Notes: a model not told the origin generated them from the sequence alone. DNA of 20,816 nucleotides from an uncultured Desulfobacterium sp. (GCA_937124525.1 CAKZLA010000023.1:1-20816); one strand, 5' to 3'. Shown: positions 1-8,125, counted from the stretch's first letter. A program made the numbers and translations.

Positions 1-57
1 ATCAATGATGAATTTGACAAGTGCTAAGACGAAAATGATAATGCCGTATTTTTTCAT
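1..57 (-). CDS. possible membrane or exported protein, N-terminus only
   Basis: An ATG at 57 on the minus strand opens a frame that stays open to the window edge and encodes MKKYGIIIFVLALVKFIID. A lysine pair followed by a run of hydrophobic residues is typical of a signal peptide or a first membrane helix. No clear Shine-Dalgarno sequence precedes it, and only 19 codons are visible, so neither the family nor the reality of the gene can be settled here. Confidence 0.35.
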   Translation of the reverse strand, partial: MKKYGIIIFVLALVKFIID

Positions 58-596
58 AAAATTTACAGGACAAGAATCTTCAAGAGATGAAATTAAATTT
101 AAGGATTATTCATATCCATTCAAATATTATTTGTAGATAAATGGCATCATAATTTTTAAGACCAATAGCTTTGAACTCAAGACGAGTTCGTCCCTATCTT
201 ACTTATGGCTTAATCTCATATAGATTCGCCGCTACAATTTTGTGCCAAACAAATATCAACTGGGAGCATACGCACACATTCTAAAGAAACTTAATCTGTA
301 AAAAAAAGATATCTTTAGATTTAAGCAATTCATATTCCGCAAGATAAGACAGGAGCTATATTATTGAACAAATACAAGTCCGAATGATACAACCCAAAAT
401 TAAAATTGAACCCAATGGAATAATAAATTTCTTTAAAATATTGAGTTTTATTTTCTTGATGGAACCATCTGGTTGAATGCGCGCTATGAAGATGTTATTG
501 GAAGCATCTTTTAATGGACCACCTGCTTTAGCAATAGCTGTTTTCACAGGAAAATATTCGCATGGCTAAATATCAAAAACTATCACGTTTAAATTA
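58..596. other. AT-rich intergenic region
   Basis: This stretch is clearly richer in A and T than the rest of the window. Apart from one weak minus-strand frame at 356-547, I see no supported gene, RNA gene, strong terminator or long repeat. It should carry the promoter of the DUF454 gene starting at 597, but no convincing pair of -35 and -10 boxes stands out. Confidence 0.4.
356..547 (-). CDS. doubtful small hypothetical protein with one membrane segment
   Basis: This is a 63-codon frame starting with GTG. The first 35 residues are polar and unremarkable. Residues about 41-57 form a hydrophobic stretch (IIPLGSILILGCIIRTC) that could span a membrane. There is no ATG in the frame, no clear ribosome-binding site, and the frame closes a few codons upstream of the GTG. 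I recognise no family. It may be a chance frame in AT-rich DNA. Confidence 0.2.
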   Translation of the reverse strand: MKTAIAKAGGPLKDASNNIFIARIQPDGSIKKIKLNILKKFIIPLGSILILGCIIRTCICSII

Positions 597-911
597 ATGC
601 GAAACTCACTAAAAAATCATTTGCTCATTATATTAGGTTGGTTCTTTGTGGCTTTAGGTATAATTGGCGTATTCCTTCCCCTTTTACCTACAACGCCATT
701 TTTAATTCTTGCGCTCACACTATTCTCTAAAAGTTCACCTAAATTTCATCAAATGTTGTTAAATAATCGATGGTTTGGCCCTGCACTAAGGCAATGGGAG
801 TCTCAAAGAAAGCTTTCCAGAAAAATAAAATATAAAGTAAAAAAACGACTAAAAGAAAAATCGATTATAGTAAGAGTGAAAAAAAAGAAAATAAGTAAAG
901 GAGCTGATTGA
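597..911 (+). CDS. DUF454/YbaN-family inner membrane protein, shortened
   Basis: The 104-residue product starts with the DUF454 (YbaN-like) signature: a membrane helix GWFFVALGIIGVFLPLLP, then TTPFLILALTLFSKSSPKFH, then a short loop with NNRWFGPALRQWE. Family members of about 120-130 residues normally continue, after a short basic loop, into two more membrane helices. Here everything after about residue 70 is a lysine- and arginine-rich tail with no hydrophobic segment, encoded by very A-rich DNA. The protein is therefore probably C-terminally eroded, either truncated or replaced by a new tail. The function of the family is not established. The stop codon overlaps the start of the next gene by one base (TGATG), which implies co-translation. 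Confidence 0.7.
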   Translation: MRNSLKNHLLIILGWFFVALGIIGVFLPLLPTTPFLILALTLFSKSSPKFHQMLLNNRWFGPALRQWESQRKLSRKIKYKVKKRLKEKSIIVRVKKKKISKGAD

Positions 912-1186
912 TGAGCGCACAAATGACCATCTCGGTGTTCACCCTGGTGATATATCTCATTATTATATTTGTATTTAATAACGCTCGAATTAAATATGCC
1001 GGTGGGAAAGTCGGAAAGGTTATTAATCTTATTCTGGTAACAGTGTGCCTTTTATTTCTTGCCGATTATGTTGTGATTCTTGAGTCTTTTATGGATACGG
1101 AAATCCTGGACATCATCAGGGCGTTGTTCCGAACAGCGGCTCTTTCTTTCCTGGCCTACGGTGGGACCAAGGTGGCAGATTCATAA
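911..1186 (+). CDS. small three-helix membrane protein of unknown function
   Basis: I recognise no family. The 91 residues contain three hydrophobic segments: about 6-24 (FTLVIYLIIIFVF), about 38-58 (INLILVTVCLLFLADYVVI) and about 70-86 (ALFRTAALSFLAYGG). A short polar loop NNARIKYAGGK separates the first two. I chose the ATG at 911 over the TTG at 908 because an AAAGGAG sequence at 897-903 lies at the usual distance, and because the start overlaps the stop of the upstream gene by one base. The pair is therefore probably one transcript encoding two small inner-membrane proteins. It ends eight bases before the convergent stop of the DUF4388 gene. Confidence 0.6.
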   Translation: MSAQMTISVFTLVIYLIIIFVFNNARIKYAGGKVGKVINLILVTVCLLFLADYVVILESFMDTEILDIIRALFRTAALSFLAYGGTKVADS

Positions 1187-1194
1187 AAAGGCTG

Positions 1195-2421
1195 TTAGAA
1201 AAAAGAGAATAATCCTTTTTTAGATTTTTTTGATTTTTTGTCAACGGTGAAATCCGATCGTATGAGCCCAATGATATTTCTCATGTCATTGACTATTTGA
1301 TTTTTTTCGTTTGACCCCGTTTGATATTTTGTGACATAATCCAAAACATTTTCAATGTCCTGCAATATTTTATTCAATGGGTGGGCACCTAAAAGATCTC
1401 CGATTCTTCGCAAAACAAGGCCACAATATTCGGTAAATCCTGAAATTAAAAATTCATTGGGGTTTTCAATGTGTGTCATCTCTTTTAACGCTGCTTCAAG
1501 AGCCTGAAGATTTGCATTCTTATGATGATCAGGATGATAATCCTTAAACACCGGTTTGAGCTCCATAACAAGCTCTGATTTACTTTCTTCAAACAAGGTG
1601 GCGGCTCTGTTACCGATTTCGGCGACAATATTTTTTTTTATGGCTTGAAACACATCATTGAATACAATGAGAATACCAGCACATTCTTTTGATTCTTCTC
1701 CACTGGAGAATGACGTTTCCTCCTTTTGCTCTATCAATCCCGAAGAGATCACTGAAAAGAAAATTTTATAAACAGCAAATTCATCATAACCGCTTTCAGT
1801 TATAATCTGTTTAACGGTGCGGGTACCGTCAATGAGGGAAAGAATCCGCCACTCATTGGCATTGAGCTTGATCTCTTCTTTGCTTTGAACTTTTCCCGAC
1901 ATTTTAAATACCAATTTGTCGCTGGGAATTAATTCTCTGAGAACGGAAAGCTCATCAATCCTTCGGGAGGCTTCAAGGATCAGTTTCATGGGATTGAGCT
2001 GGATCACAATCATGCCTTTTAGGTTCAATCGTGCGTCTTTATACTCAAATTTTCCTTTTTTCCAGAAAAAAAGATTGTAAAGTATGGTTTCAACCTGTTT
2101 GGTGTTATACTTTTTCAAAGTGTCTATGGAAACGTATCCTTTTTCCACCAGCACTTTTCCCAGGTGAAGTTTTGTCTCTTTTGCAAAGGAAATGCAGTTC
2201 TGGAGCTGTTGGGCAGAGAGGATTCCGTCATTGCGAAGTAAAAATCCAAGCCGGGCTTCTTTCAGGGATGCGGAGGCGTAAACAATGGTTCCCTTTTCAA
2301 AAAACACACGGCTTTTTTCATTCTCACAGGTTACAGTGAGGACCCCTGTTTTCTGGTCATTGCACAGAAGCTGAAGAACGCTGGCAAGTGTTAAGCCTTC
2401 AAAATCACCCTGAAGATTCAT
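1195..2421 (-). CDS. DUF4388 (PATAN-domain) regulatory protein
   Basis: A soluble protein of 408 residues with no signal peptide or membrane helix. Residues about 1-110 match the DUF4388/PATAN pattern: LQGDFEGLTLASVLQLLC, then KTGVLTVTCENEKSRVFFEKG, IVYASA and LGFLLRNDGILS. Residues about 160-240 form a second unit resembling the winged-helix-like part found in such proteins (ANEWRILSLIDGTRTVKQII). The C-terminal 160 residues are predicted helical, and the protein ends in a lysine-rich tail before GLFSFF. PATAN proteins generally act as adaptors in two-component or gliding-type signalling, but the partner cannot be read here. The ATG at 2421 is preceded by a modest purine-rich AGAG. The gene diverges from rapA and is probably monocistronic. 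Confidence 0.8.
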   Translation of the reverse strand: MNLQGDFEGLTLASVLQLLCNDQKTGVLTVTCENEKSRVFFEKGTIVYASASLKEARLGFLLRNDGILSAQQLQNCISFAKETKLHLGKVLVEKGYVSIDTLKKYNTKQVETILYNLFFWKKGKFEYKDARLNLKGMIVIQLNPMKLILEASRRIDELSVLRELIPSDKLVFKMSGKVQSKEEIKLNANEWRILSLIDGTRTVKQIITESGYDEFAVYKIFFSVISSGLIEQKEETSFSSGEESKECAGILIVFNDVFQAIKKNIVAEIGNRAATLFEESKSELVMELKPVFKDYHPDHHKNANLQALEAALKEMTHIENPNEFLISGFTEYCGLVLRRIGDLLGAHPLNKILQDIENVLDYVTKYQTGSNEKNQIVNDMRNIIGLIRSDFTVDKKSKKSKKGLFSFF

Positions 2422-2697
2422 AATGTCATCTCTGCCTTTTATGGGTGGAATACAGCGATTTTTAATTTGAAATCGTTTTTTTAAATGATTTTCATGTAAA
2501 AATCGTAGGTTTTCAATAACCCGGGGTAATAAAATCTGGTTAAGCCTTTAAACGCCGGATGGTATTTAAAAGGATTTACTGAATTCCCGAACTTTTTGAG
2601 ACCTTACTAAAACAACACACTAAAACTCCGCCCAAGATGCTGGAATCATAAGAGTTTATTTTTTATTGTGGCAGATGATTACTGCCATGTATGTTAT

Positions 2698-2809
2698 CAC
2701 TACAGCGACACTTTCATGATCCATCCTGTTTGGAGGGGGATTTTTAAGCGCGTTTTCCCACCTTTCGACACTCGATTTTTAATGAAATAAGCAAAGTTTC
2801 ACTGTAGTG
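2698..2809. mobile_element. MITE-like element with 17-bp terminal inverted repeats
   Basis: The left end CACTACAGCGACACTTT (2698-2714) and the reverse complement of the right end (2793-2809, CACTACAGTGAAACTTT) agree at 15 of 17 positions. A TTAT sequence sits directly outside each end (2694-2697 and 2810-2813), as expected of a target-site duplication. The 112-bp interior has no open frame of note. This suggests a small non-autonomous insertion, but the transposase family cannot be named from the ends alone. An RNA or DNA hairpin of another origin is possible. Confidence 0.45.
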
Positions 2810-2901
2810 TTATATTATGTCATATTATTTTTTTCAACACAACCATCAAAAACATGTCCCCCAAATACTCAAAATGATAATTGTTCAAGTCTATTGAAAG
2901 A

Positions 2902-2932
2902 GGTTGACACTTTATGTCAACCCTGCAATAAA
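2902..2932 (+). promoter_or_regulatory. probable rapA promoter with overlapping operator palindrome
   Basis: TTGACA at 2904-2909 is a perfect -35 box. It is followed after 17 bases by AATAAA at 2927-2932, which matches 4 of 6 positions of TATAAT. The -35 box is embedded in a perfect inverted repeat, GGTTGACA (2902-2909) and TGTCAACC (2915-2922), separated by five bases. A dimeric repressor binding there would occlude the polymerase. A strong ribosome-binding sequence (AGGGGGA) then precedes the ATG at 2968. Confidence 0.5.
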
Positions 2933-2967
2933 AACTATTTTTTTCTTTAAGAAAAACAGGGGGAAAG

Positions 2968-5616
2968 ATGCCATTTAAAAAAGGACAACGCTGGATCAGC
3001 CGCATGGAGCCGGAACTGGGTTTGGGTATACTCGGTGCCGTGGAAAACAACGGCAGAAGGGTGTGTATAAAGTTCCGGGCAAGCGGTGTGGTTCGGCACT
3101 ATTCCATGGAAAGTGCCCCCCTTGAAAGGGCTGCATTTTCTCCGGGGGATCTTGTCTCTTTAATGGATAACACTACCCTTACCGTGTCATCTGTGGACAC
3201 CGTGGATGGTCTGTTCCATTACCATGGCCAGGGCCGTGTCATCTGTGAAGAGATGCTCTCTGACACCATGTCCTTTTCCAGCCCCAAAGAACGCCTGACT
3301 GCGGGGCTGTTTGACTCCACGTTCACCTTTGATCTGAGGTTACAGGCCAGAACCCTCCAGCACCGATACCGCAGTTCCAACTCCATGGGGTTTCTGGGGG
3401 GACGTGTGGAGCTTATTCCCCACCAGTTTTACATTGCAGGGGAGGTGTCATCGCGCTATCTTCCCCGTATTTTGCTGGCCGATGAAACAGGCCTTGGAAA
3501 GACCATAGAAGCTTGTTTGATCATGCATCGCCTTTTGTTGAGTGAGCGAATTTCCCGGGTGCTTATCCTGGTGCCCGACTCCCTTGTGCACCAGTGGTTT
3601 GTGGAGATGTATCGACGATTCAACCTCTCTTTTTGCATTGTAAATGATGATTTTCTGGTATCCATGAAAAAAAAGGGTAACCCTTTCCTGGATGACCAAC
3701 TTTTTATCTGCCCCATGGATCGCATGGATGTTGATTCTGCTTTAAAACAGCTTGCCCTTGCTGCCGGATGGGACATGGTTGTGGTGGACGAAGCCCACCA
3801 TGTGGACCCCCATGGAGAGACCCATGGGTTTTTACAGCGCATTGGCCATGGCACCACAGGTATGATGCTTCTTACGGCCACGCCGGAACAATTGGGCATT
3901 GAACGACACTTTGCCCACTTAAAACTCCTTGATCCCCATCGATATACCACCCTTGCTGCCCATCAGAGGGAAGCCACCAGCTATGAGAATACCGTTAAAG
4001 ATATAAACAGACGTTTTGAAAAACACATGGAAACGAACGGGGCTTCGGACAATTCTTTTGAAATGCTGTTGGATTGCCATGGACCAGGCCGGTCAATTTT
4101 CAGGAATACCCGGGCGGTGATCAAAGGGTTTTCCAGCAGAAAGGGACAACTCCATCCCCTTTCCCACCCCCATGACGAGGTCACATGGCTGGCAGGGCTG
4201 TTGAAGTGGTTGAAAACTGAAAAAATTCTTGTGATTTGCAGCACAAAGGATCGTGCAGCAGCCATTGGCAGGGCCCTTCGGGGGGAGATAACACTTAAAT
4301 TCACCCAGTTTGATGAATCCATGAGTCTTCTGCAGCGGGATCGCAGTGCAGCCTGGTTTTCGGAAAAAGAAGGGGCAAGGCTCATGATCTGTTCCGAGAT
4401 CGGGTCCGAGGGTAGAAATTTTCAATTCTGCCATCATCTGGTATTATTTGACCTTCCCCGTAATCCAGAGCTTCTGGAGCAACGGATTGGGCGATTGGAC
4501 CGCATCGGTCAAACCCGGGACATTGAAATCCATCTACCTTTTTTAAAAGACAGTTCCCAGGAGATCCTGGCCAGGTGGTACAAAGATGGCACCGGTATAT
4601 TTGAAGGTCATGTCAGCGGACTTTATCAGATATATGATCCATTTAAGTCCCAGCTGACCCTTCTTTGTGATGCCTGTGATCAGGGACTTCCCCTGGACCG
4701 CACAGCCCTTGAATGCCTCATTGAAGAGACCCGTACCCATGCCCGGAAGATTCAGACAACCCTGTCCCGGGGAAGGGATCGGCTTTTGGAGCTCAATTCC
4801 TTTCGGCCCCAACCGGCAAAGGCGCTTATTGAGGCCATTGTCACCGAAGATGAGGATAGCACCCTGGAAATATTTGTTCTATCCCTTTTTGATTTTTTCA
4901 ACGTCTTCCATGATGAACTCATGCCACGGACCCACGCCATCACCTTTGACATGGCCCATCCCTCCTTTCCTGTTCCGCCCTTAAAGCAAGAGGGCATGAC
5001 CATTACCTTTGATAGAAACATTGCCGTCACCCGGGGGGAAATGGATTTCATCACCTGGGATCATCCCCTGGTCCATGCTGCAATGGAATTGCTGCTGGGT
5101 ACGGAGCAGGGAAATTGTGCCTTTGCCCGGTGCCGGGCCCAGGGGGATTTTCAATTACTGCTTGAAGCGGTGCATGTACTGGAATGCGTAGCTCCGGGAC
5201 ATCTTAACATGGATCAATTTCTGCCGGTTACCCCCATCCGGGTGGTGGTGAACCATTTGATGGAAGAGGTGACGGCGGACAAAGCATGGGATACTTTTCA
5301 CCTTGAACTTGTGGATGAAAAGAGCGGGTTTCTCCGTGAATATCCTGAAATTAAGGAATCCCTGCTCCCGGGAATGATCCGGGCATCTGCCATGGCGGTT
5401 GAAAAACAGTCAAAACAAATCATTGCAAAGACCAAAGCGGATATGGCCCATACCCTGGGGATGGAGGTTCAACGACTGGAGTATTTACAAAGTAAAAATT
5501 CTGGTGTGACGGACACTGAGATTGCCATGGCCCGTGCCAGCCTTGAAGAACTTGAAATGGCTCTGTCGACGGCCAGGCTTCGTCTGGATGCCCTGCGCCT
5601 GATCCGGGTGGGTTGA
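2968..5616 (+). CDS. rapA: RNA polymerase-associated Swi2/Snf2 ATPase RapA
   Basis: RapA is a Swi2/Snf2 ATPase that binds core RNA polymerase and promotes polymerase recycling after termination. The 882 residues follow the RapA order. The N-terminal Tudor-like beta-barrels begin KKGQRWISRMEPELGLG, as in E. coli RapA. The helicase ATP-binding domain has Walker A GLGKT at 175-179, DEAH at 274-277 and LLTATPEQLG at 301-310. The C-terminal helicase domain has QRIGRLDRIGQ at 505-515. The remainder is the RapA-specific C-terminal region. It is somewhat shorter than the E. coli protein of 968 residues. Walker A is preceded by DET where most RapA proteins have DEV. The ATG at 2968 has an excellent AGGGGGA ribosome-binding sequence. 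The neighbouring cmoAB genes also concern gene expression but lie 238 bases away. Confidence 0.93.
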   Translation: MPFKKGQRWISRMEPELGLGILGAVENNGRRVCIKFRASGVVRHYSMESAPLERAAFSPGDLVSLMDNTTLTVSSVDTVDGLFHYHGQGRVICEEMLSDTMSFSSPKERLTAGLFDSTFTFDLRLQARTLQHRYRSSNSMGFLGGRVELIPHQFYIAGEVSSRYLPRILLADETGLGKTIEACLIMHRLLLSERISRVLILVPDSLVHQWFVEMYRRFNLSFCIVNDDFLVSMKKKGNPFLDDQLFICPMDRMDVDSALKQLALAAGWDMVVVDEAHHVDPHGETHGFLQRIGHGTTGMMLLTATPEQLGIERHFAHLKLLDPHRYTTLAAHQREATSYENTVKDINRRFEKHMETNGASDNSFEMLLDCHGPGRSIFRNTRAVIKGFSSRKGQLHPLSHPHDEVTWLAGLLKWLKTEKILVICSTKDRAAAIGRALRGEITLKFTQFDESMSLLQRDRSAAWFSEKEGARLMICSEIGSEGRNFQFCHHLVLFDLPRNPELLEQRIGRLDRIGQTRDIEIHLPFLKDSSQEILARWYKDGTGIFEGHVSGLYQIYDPFKSQLTLLCDACDQGLPLDRTALECLIEETRTHARKIQTTLSRGRDRLLELNSFRPQPAKALIEAIVTEDEDSTLEIFVLSLFDFFNVFHDELMPRTHAITFDMAHPSFPVPPLKQEGMTITFDRNIAVTRGEMDFITWDHPLVHAAMELLLGTEQGNCAFARCRAQGDFQLLLEAVHVLECVAPGHLNMDQFLPVTPIRVVVNHLMEEVTADKAWDTFHLELVDEKSGFLREYPEIKESLLPGMIRASAMAVEKQSKQIIAKTKADMAHTLGMEVQRLEYLQSKNSGVTDTEIAMARASLEELEMALSTARLRLDALRLIRVG

Positions 5617-5854
5617 CACTGACCATGCCTGTAGCATCCTGCAACCAGGGCTTAATTACACCCTTGGCCATGGGGTGGTTGGGGTACTTTTGACGGGTGT
5701 TTGATTCCGCTGTGTGGTGAAAAACACTTAACTAAATGATTAGGATCATGTATGGTCTTTTGCTGGCTGATTTGAAATATTCCTTAAATAACGACTAAAA
5801 ACAACGGGCGGTCCGGGGTCTGAAACGGGTGACGGCAGACTGTAAGGACTGACC

Positions 5855-6595
5855 ATGGTAACAGAAGAGATGAAAAAAGACACATTGTTTAAAGAAAAAA
5901 AAGATCCGGTGCCGGCCTTTGAATTCAACGAGAACGTGGCCCAGGTGTTTGATGATATGATAACCCGTTCAGTACCGCTTTATGGGGAGTGCGTCCATCG
6001 CCAGGCCCAGCTGGCGGCACAGTTTTATCAGAAGGGAACCCTGATTTATGATCTTGGATGTTCCCACGGCAATTTTGGCATGACACTCCACACGATCATG
6101 ACCGATGCCTCCTTTGACATGATGGCGGTGGACAGCTCCCAACCCATGTTGGACAGGTACGCGAGCCGGTTGAAAGAAAAAAAGACGGCCTCTTCGATTT
6201 TTCTTGTGTGCAATCTGGTGGAAAATATTGCCATTGCCAATGCCTCGGTGGTGGTGCTCAACCTTACCCTCCAGTTTATTTCCCCCCACAGAAGGCAGCG
6301 GATGATTCAGACCATTTATGACGGGCTTTGTCCGGGTGGGCTGCTGCTGGTCACCGAAAAAATTGTCCATGAAAATAATAAGATGGATGCGCTTGAGCAG
6401 CAGTATTATAAAAAATTCAAGCGGGAAAACGGTTATTCTGATCTGGAGATCAGCCAGAAACGGGATGCCTTGGAGGATGTCCTGGTGCCGGACACATTGG
6501 AAACCCACCGGCAACGCTTGCGCGGGGCCGGATTTGTTAACATTGATACCTGGCTTAAATGGTTTAATTTTGCAGCCATGCTTGCCATAAAATAG
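5855..6595 (+). CDS. cmoA: carboxy-S-adenosyl-L-methionine synthase CmoA
   Basis: CmoA converts SAM and prephenate to carboxy-SAM (Cx-SAM), the donor for tRNA wobble uridine modification. The 246 residues contain the class I methyltransferase fold with DLGCSHG at 66-72 (SAM glycine loop) and AVDSSQPM near 91-98 (acidic residue for the ribose). Family-specific stretches are also present: FNENVAQVFDDMITRSVP near the N-terminus, NGYSDLEISQKR, and ETHRQRLRGAGF near the C-terminus. These distinguish CmoA from ordinary methyltransferases. The ATG at 5855 is preceded by TAAGGA. Seven bases separate its stop from cmoB, so the two are almost certainly one transcript. In the cytoplasm the product feeds CmoB directly. 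Confidence 0.93.
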   Translation: MVTEEMKKDTLFKEKKDPVPAFEFNENVAQVFDDMITRSVPLYGECVHRQAQLAAQFYQKGTLIYDLGCSHGNFGMTLHTIMTDASFDMMAVDSSQPMLDRYASRLKEKKTASSIFLVCNLVENIAIANASVVVLNLTLQFISPHRRQRMIQTIYDGLCPGGLLLVTEKIVHENNKMDALEQQYYKKFKRENGYSDLEISQKRDALEDVLVPDTLETHRQRLRGAGFVNIDTWLKWFNFAAMLAIK

Positions 6596-6602
6596 GTGAT
6601 TC

Positions 6603-7592
6603 ATGATCCCGGAAATTGCGGCTGAATTTAAAAAAATTGACATTGAACGTTTAAGTGAGACTCCTTTTAAAGAGGGGCTCCATGCGGCCCTTGATAAAAA
6701 ACGATCCCAGTTTGAAATTCCCCGGGGAAATATTTTAAAGTATGCCACGGCATTGAAACGCCTGCCAAAGGTTATTCCTTTAAGCTGTGATCTTAAAACG
6801 GACGTGGTCAGGGTGGGCAGGGGTGATGAGATACCTCCTGATGAAAGGGCAGACATGGCATCGGCATTGTCTTTGATGTGCCCCTGGCGCAAGGGACCCT
6901 TTGCTCTTTTTGGCATCCCCATTGACACCGAATGGCAGAGTTTTATCAAATGGGATCGATTGGCAAAACATATTGCCCCCCTTCACCGCAGACGGATTAT
7001 GGACATAGGTGCCAGCAACGGCTACTACATGTTTCGCATGGCCGCCTTTGATCCGTCCCTGGTGGTGGGGCTGGAACCCCAGCACACCTTCTATTTTCAA
7101 TATCTGGCCCTGCAGAAATATTTAAACCTGCCCCGGGTGGCCAATCTTCCCTTTACCTTTGATGAATTTCCCGTGGTCCGGGGATATTTTGACACTGTTT
7201 TTTGCATGGGAGTCCTTTATCACCGAAAATCTCCCCTGGAAATGCTGATAAAAATCCATGATGCCCTTAAAAAAGGCGGAGAGCTGGTCCTTGAAAATCT
7301 TATCATCAGTTCCACGGAAGATGTGTGTTTTTTTCCGGAAGATCGGTACGCCAAGATGCGAAATGTTTTTTTTATTCCCAGCATCTCGGCCATGACCTCC
7401 TGGCTGAAGCGCACCGGGTTTACGAATATTCGCTGCGTTGATGTTTCCCCCACCACCCCGGGTGAACAGCGAAAAACCCCATGGATTCAAACGGAATCAC
7501 TGGATGATTTTCTGGACCCGGCAGATCCTGACAAAACCGTTGAAGGGTATCCGGCACCGGTGCGGGCCATTTTCCTTGCCACCGCCGGATGA
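6603..7592 (+). CDS. cmoB: tRNA U34 carboxymethyltransferase CmoB
   Basis: CmoB transfers the carboxymethyl group of Cx-SAM to 5-hydroxyuridine at position 34 of several tRNAs, giving uridine 5-oxyacetic acid, which broadens codon reading. The 329 residues match the family length (323 in E. coli). Diagnostic segments are CPWRKGPF near 93-100, the SAM loop IMDIGASNGYYM at 132-143, DRYAKMRNVFFIPS, and the C-terminal ESLDDFLDPADPDKTVEGYP. The SAM loop reads GASNG where the E. coli enzyme has GCGSG, a conservative variation. The ATG at 6603 lies seven bases after the cmoA stop. No strong terminator follows; the next 768 bases are non-coding. Confidence 0.93.
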   Translation: MIPEIAAEFKKIDIERLSETPFKEGLHAALDKKRSQFEIPRGNILKYATALKRLPKVIPLSCDLKTDVVRVGRGDEIPPDERADMASALSLMCPWRKGPFALFGIPIDTEWQSFIKWDRLAKHIAPLHRRRIMDIGASNGYYMFRMAAFDPSLVVGLEPQHTFYFQYLALQKYLNLPRVANLPFTFDEFPVVRGYFDTVFCMGVLYHRKSPLEMLIKIHDALKKGGELVLENLIISSTEDVCFFPEDRYAKMRNVFFIPSISAMTSWLKRTGFTNIRCVDVSPTTPGEQRKTPWIQTESLDDFLDPADPDKTVEGYPAPVRAIFLATAG

Positions 7593-7834
7593 CGGTTCCG
7601 GTCCTTTTTGCGTTGCGAGGCAATTCTACTGTTATATTACGTGCCAATAAATTGTTTCTGCAAACCCCACATCCGAATTGAATTTCAGGAGGAAATAATT
7701 TTGGGTGCTTAGCTTCCCGGGTCGTCCAAGACTGTTTAAAAAATTTTGAATTAAAGATAAAAAGATTATATTCAGCTTGACAAATATGGATACAAATAGT
7801 TCTATCTTTGCGGGGGGACAGTGATTGGAATTGA

Positions 7835-7850
7835 TTTATTCATGAATATT
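7835..7850. repeat. 16-bp palindrome-centred repeat, copy 1 (copy 2 at 8006-8021)
   Basis: TTTATTCATGAATATT here is the exact reverse complement of 8006-8021. The core TATTCATGAATA reads the same on both strands, so only the outer bases show the inverted orientation. Copy 2 fills the spacer between the two tandem palindromic elements. The pair could be binding sites for a dimeric regulator or remnants of element insertion. Confidence 0.45.
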
Positions 7851-7897
7851 CCTTTGCTATGGTTTTGTCTGGACAACTTAACAATAATAAAAATTTT

Positions 7898-8125
7898 TGG
7901 TATCCTTTATAAAGTACTTTACACTTTTTTTGATCATTTTTCATTTGCAGGGTCTTTTCACAAAAGACCGTAAAGTATTTTCGAGATCGTATGAAGGATG
8001 CCAAAATATTCATGAATAAATGGCATCCTTCATTCCTTTTTTACACTTTCTGGAACAATGCCCCATCTTCGGGCAAGCCTTTCAAAAAAGTGTAAATTGC
8101 ATTTGAGGTCATATGATGGATGCCG
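7898..8125. repeat. two tandem copies of a ~105-bp palindromic intergenic element
   Basis: Copy A is 7898-8004 and copy B is 8022-8125, separated by 17 bases. Both begin TGGYATCCTTYAT, then carry TTTACACTTT (7918-7927; 8040-8049), a central hairpin, GTAAA on the return side, and an end ATGAWGGATGCC. The last 33 bases of the copies agree at 24 positions. Each copy can fold end to end. The central hairpin of A is GGTCTTTT-CAC-AAAAGACC (7951-7969). That of B is TGCCC/GGGCA (8059-8075) inside TTTACACTTT/AAAGTGTAAA (8040-8049, 8087-8096). The end of A and start of B also form a perfect 13-bp inverted repeat (7992-8004, 8022-8034). Divergence with conserved pairing suggests a REP- or MITE-like family. 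Confidence 0.6.

Larger units (their letters stand above)
2422..2967. other. divergent intergenic region (DUF4388 gene and rapA)
   Basis: No coding frame here is convincing. The region carries the promoters of two divergent genes. It also contains a 112-bp element bounded by 17-bp imperfect inverted repeats (2698-2809) and an 8+5+8 palindrome overlapping a TTGACA box just upstream of rapA (2902-2922). The remainder is AT-rich with no further structure that I can support. Confidence 0.6.

Noticed and set aside
5969..6949. 326-codon minus-strand open frame across cmoA and the start of cmoB
   Set aside because: It covers parts of two well-supported genes on the other strand and has no recognisable domain.
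7695..7715. Good Shine-Dalgarno (AGGAGG) followed by a TTG-started mini-frame
   Set aside because: The frame ends after three codons (TTG GGT GCT TAG), so there is no supportable peptide.
7777..7805. TTGACA box with a TTCTAT at 17-bp spacing as promoter of the signalling operon
   Set aside because: The -10 matches only half of the consensus and the site is more than 550 bases from the first gene; not enough to call.
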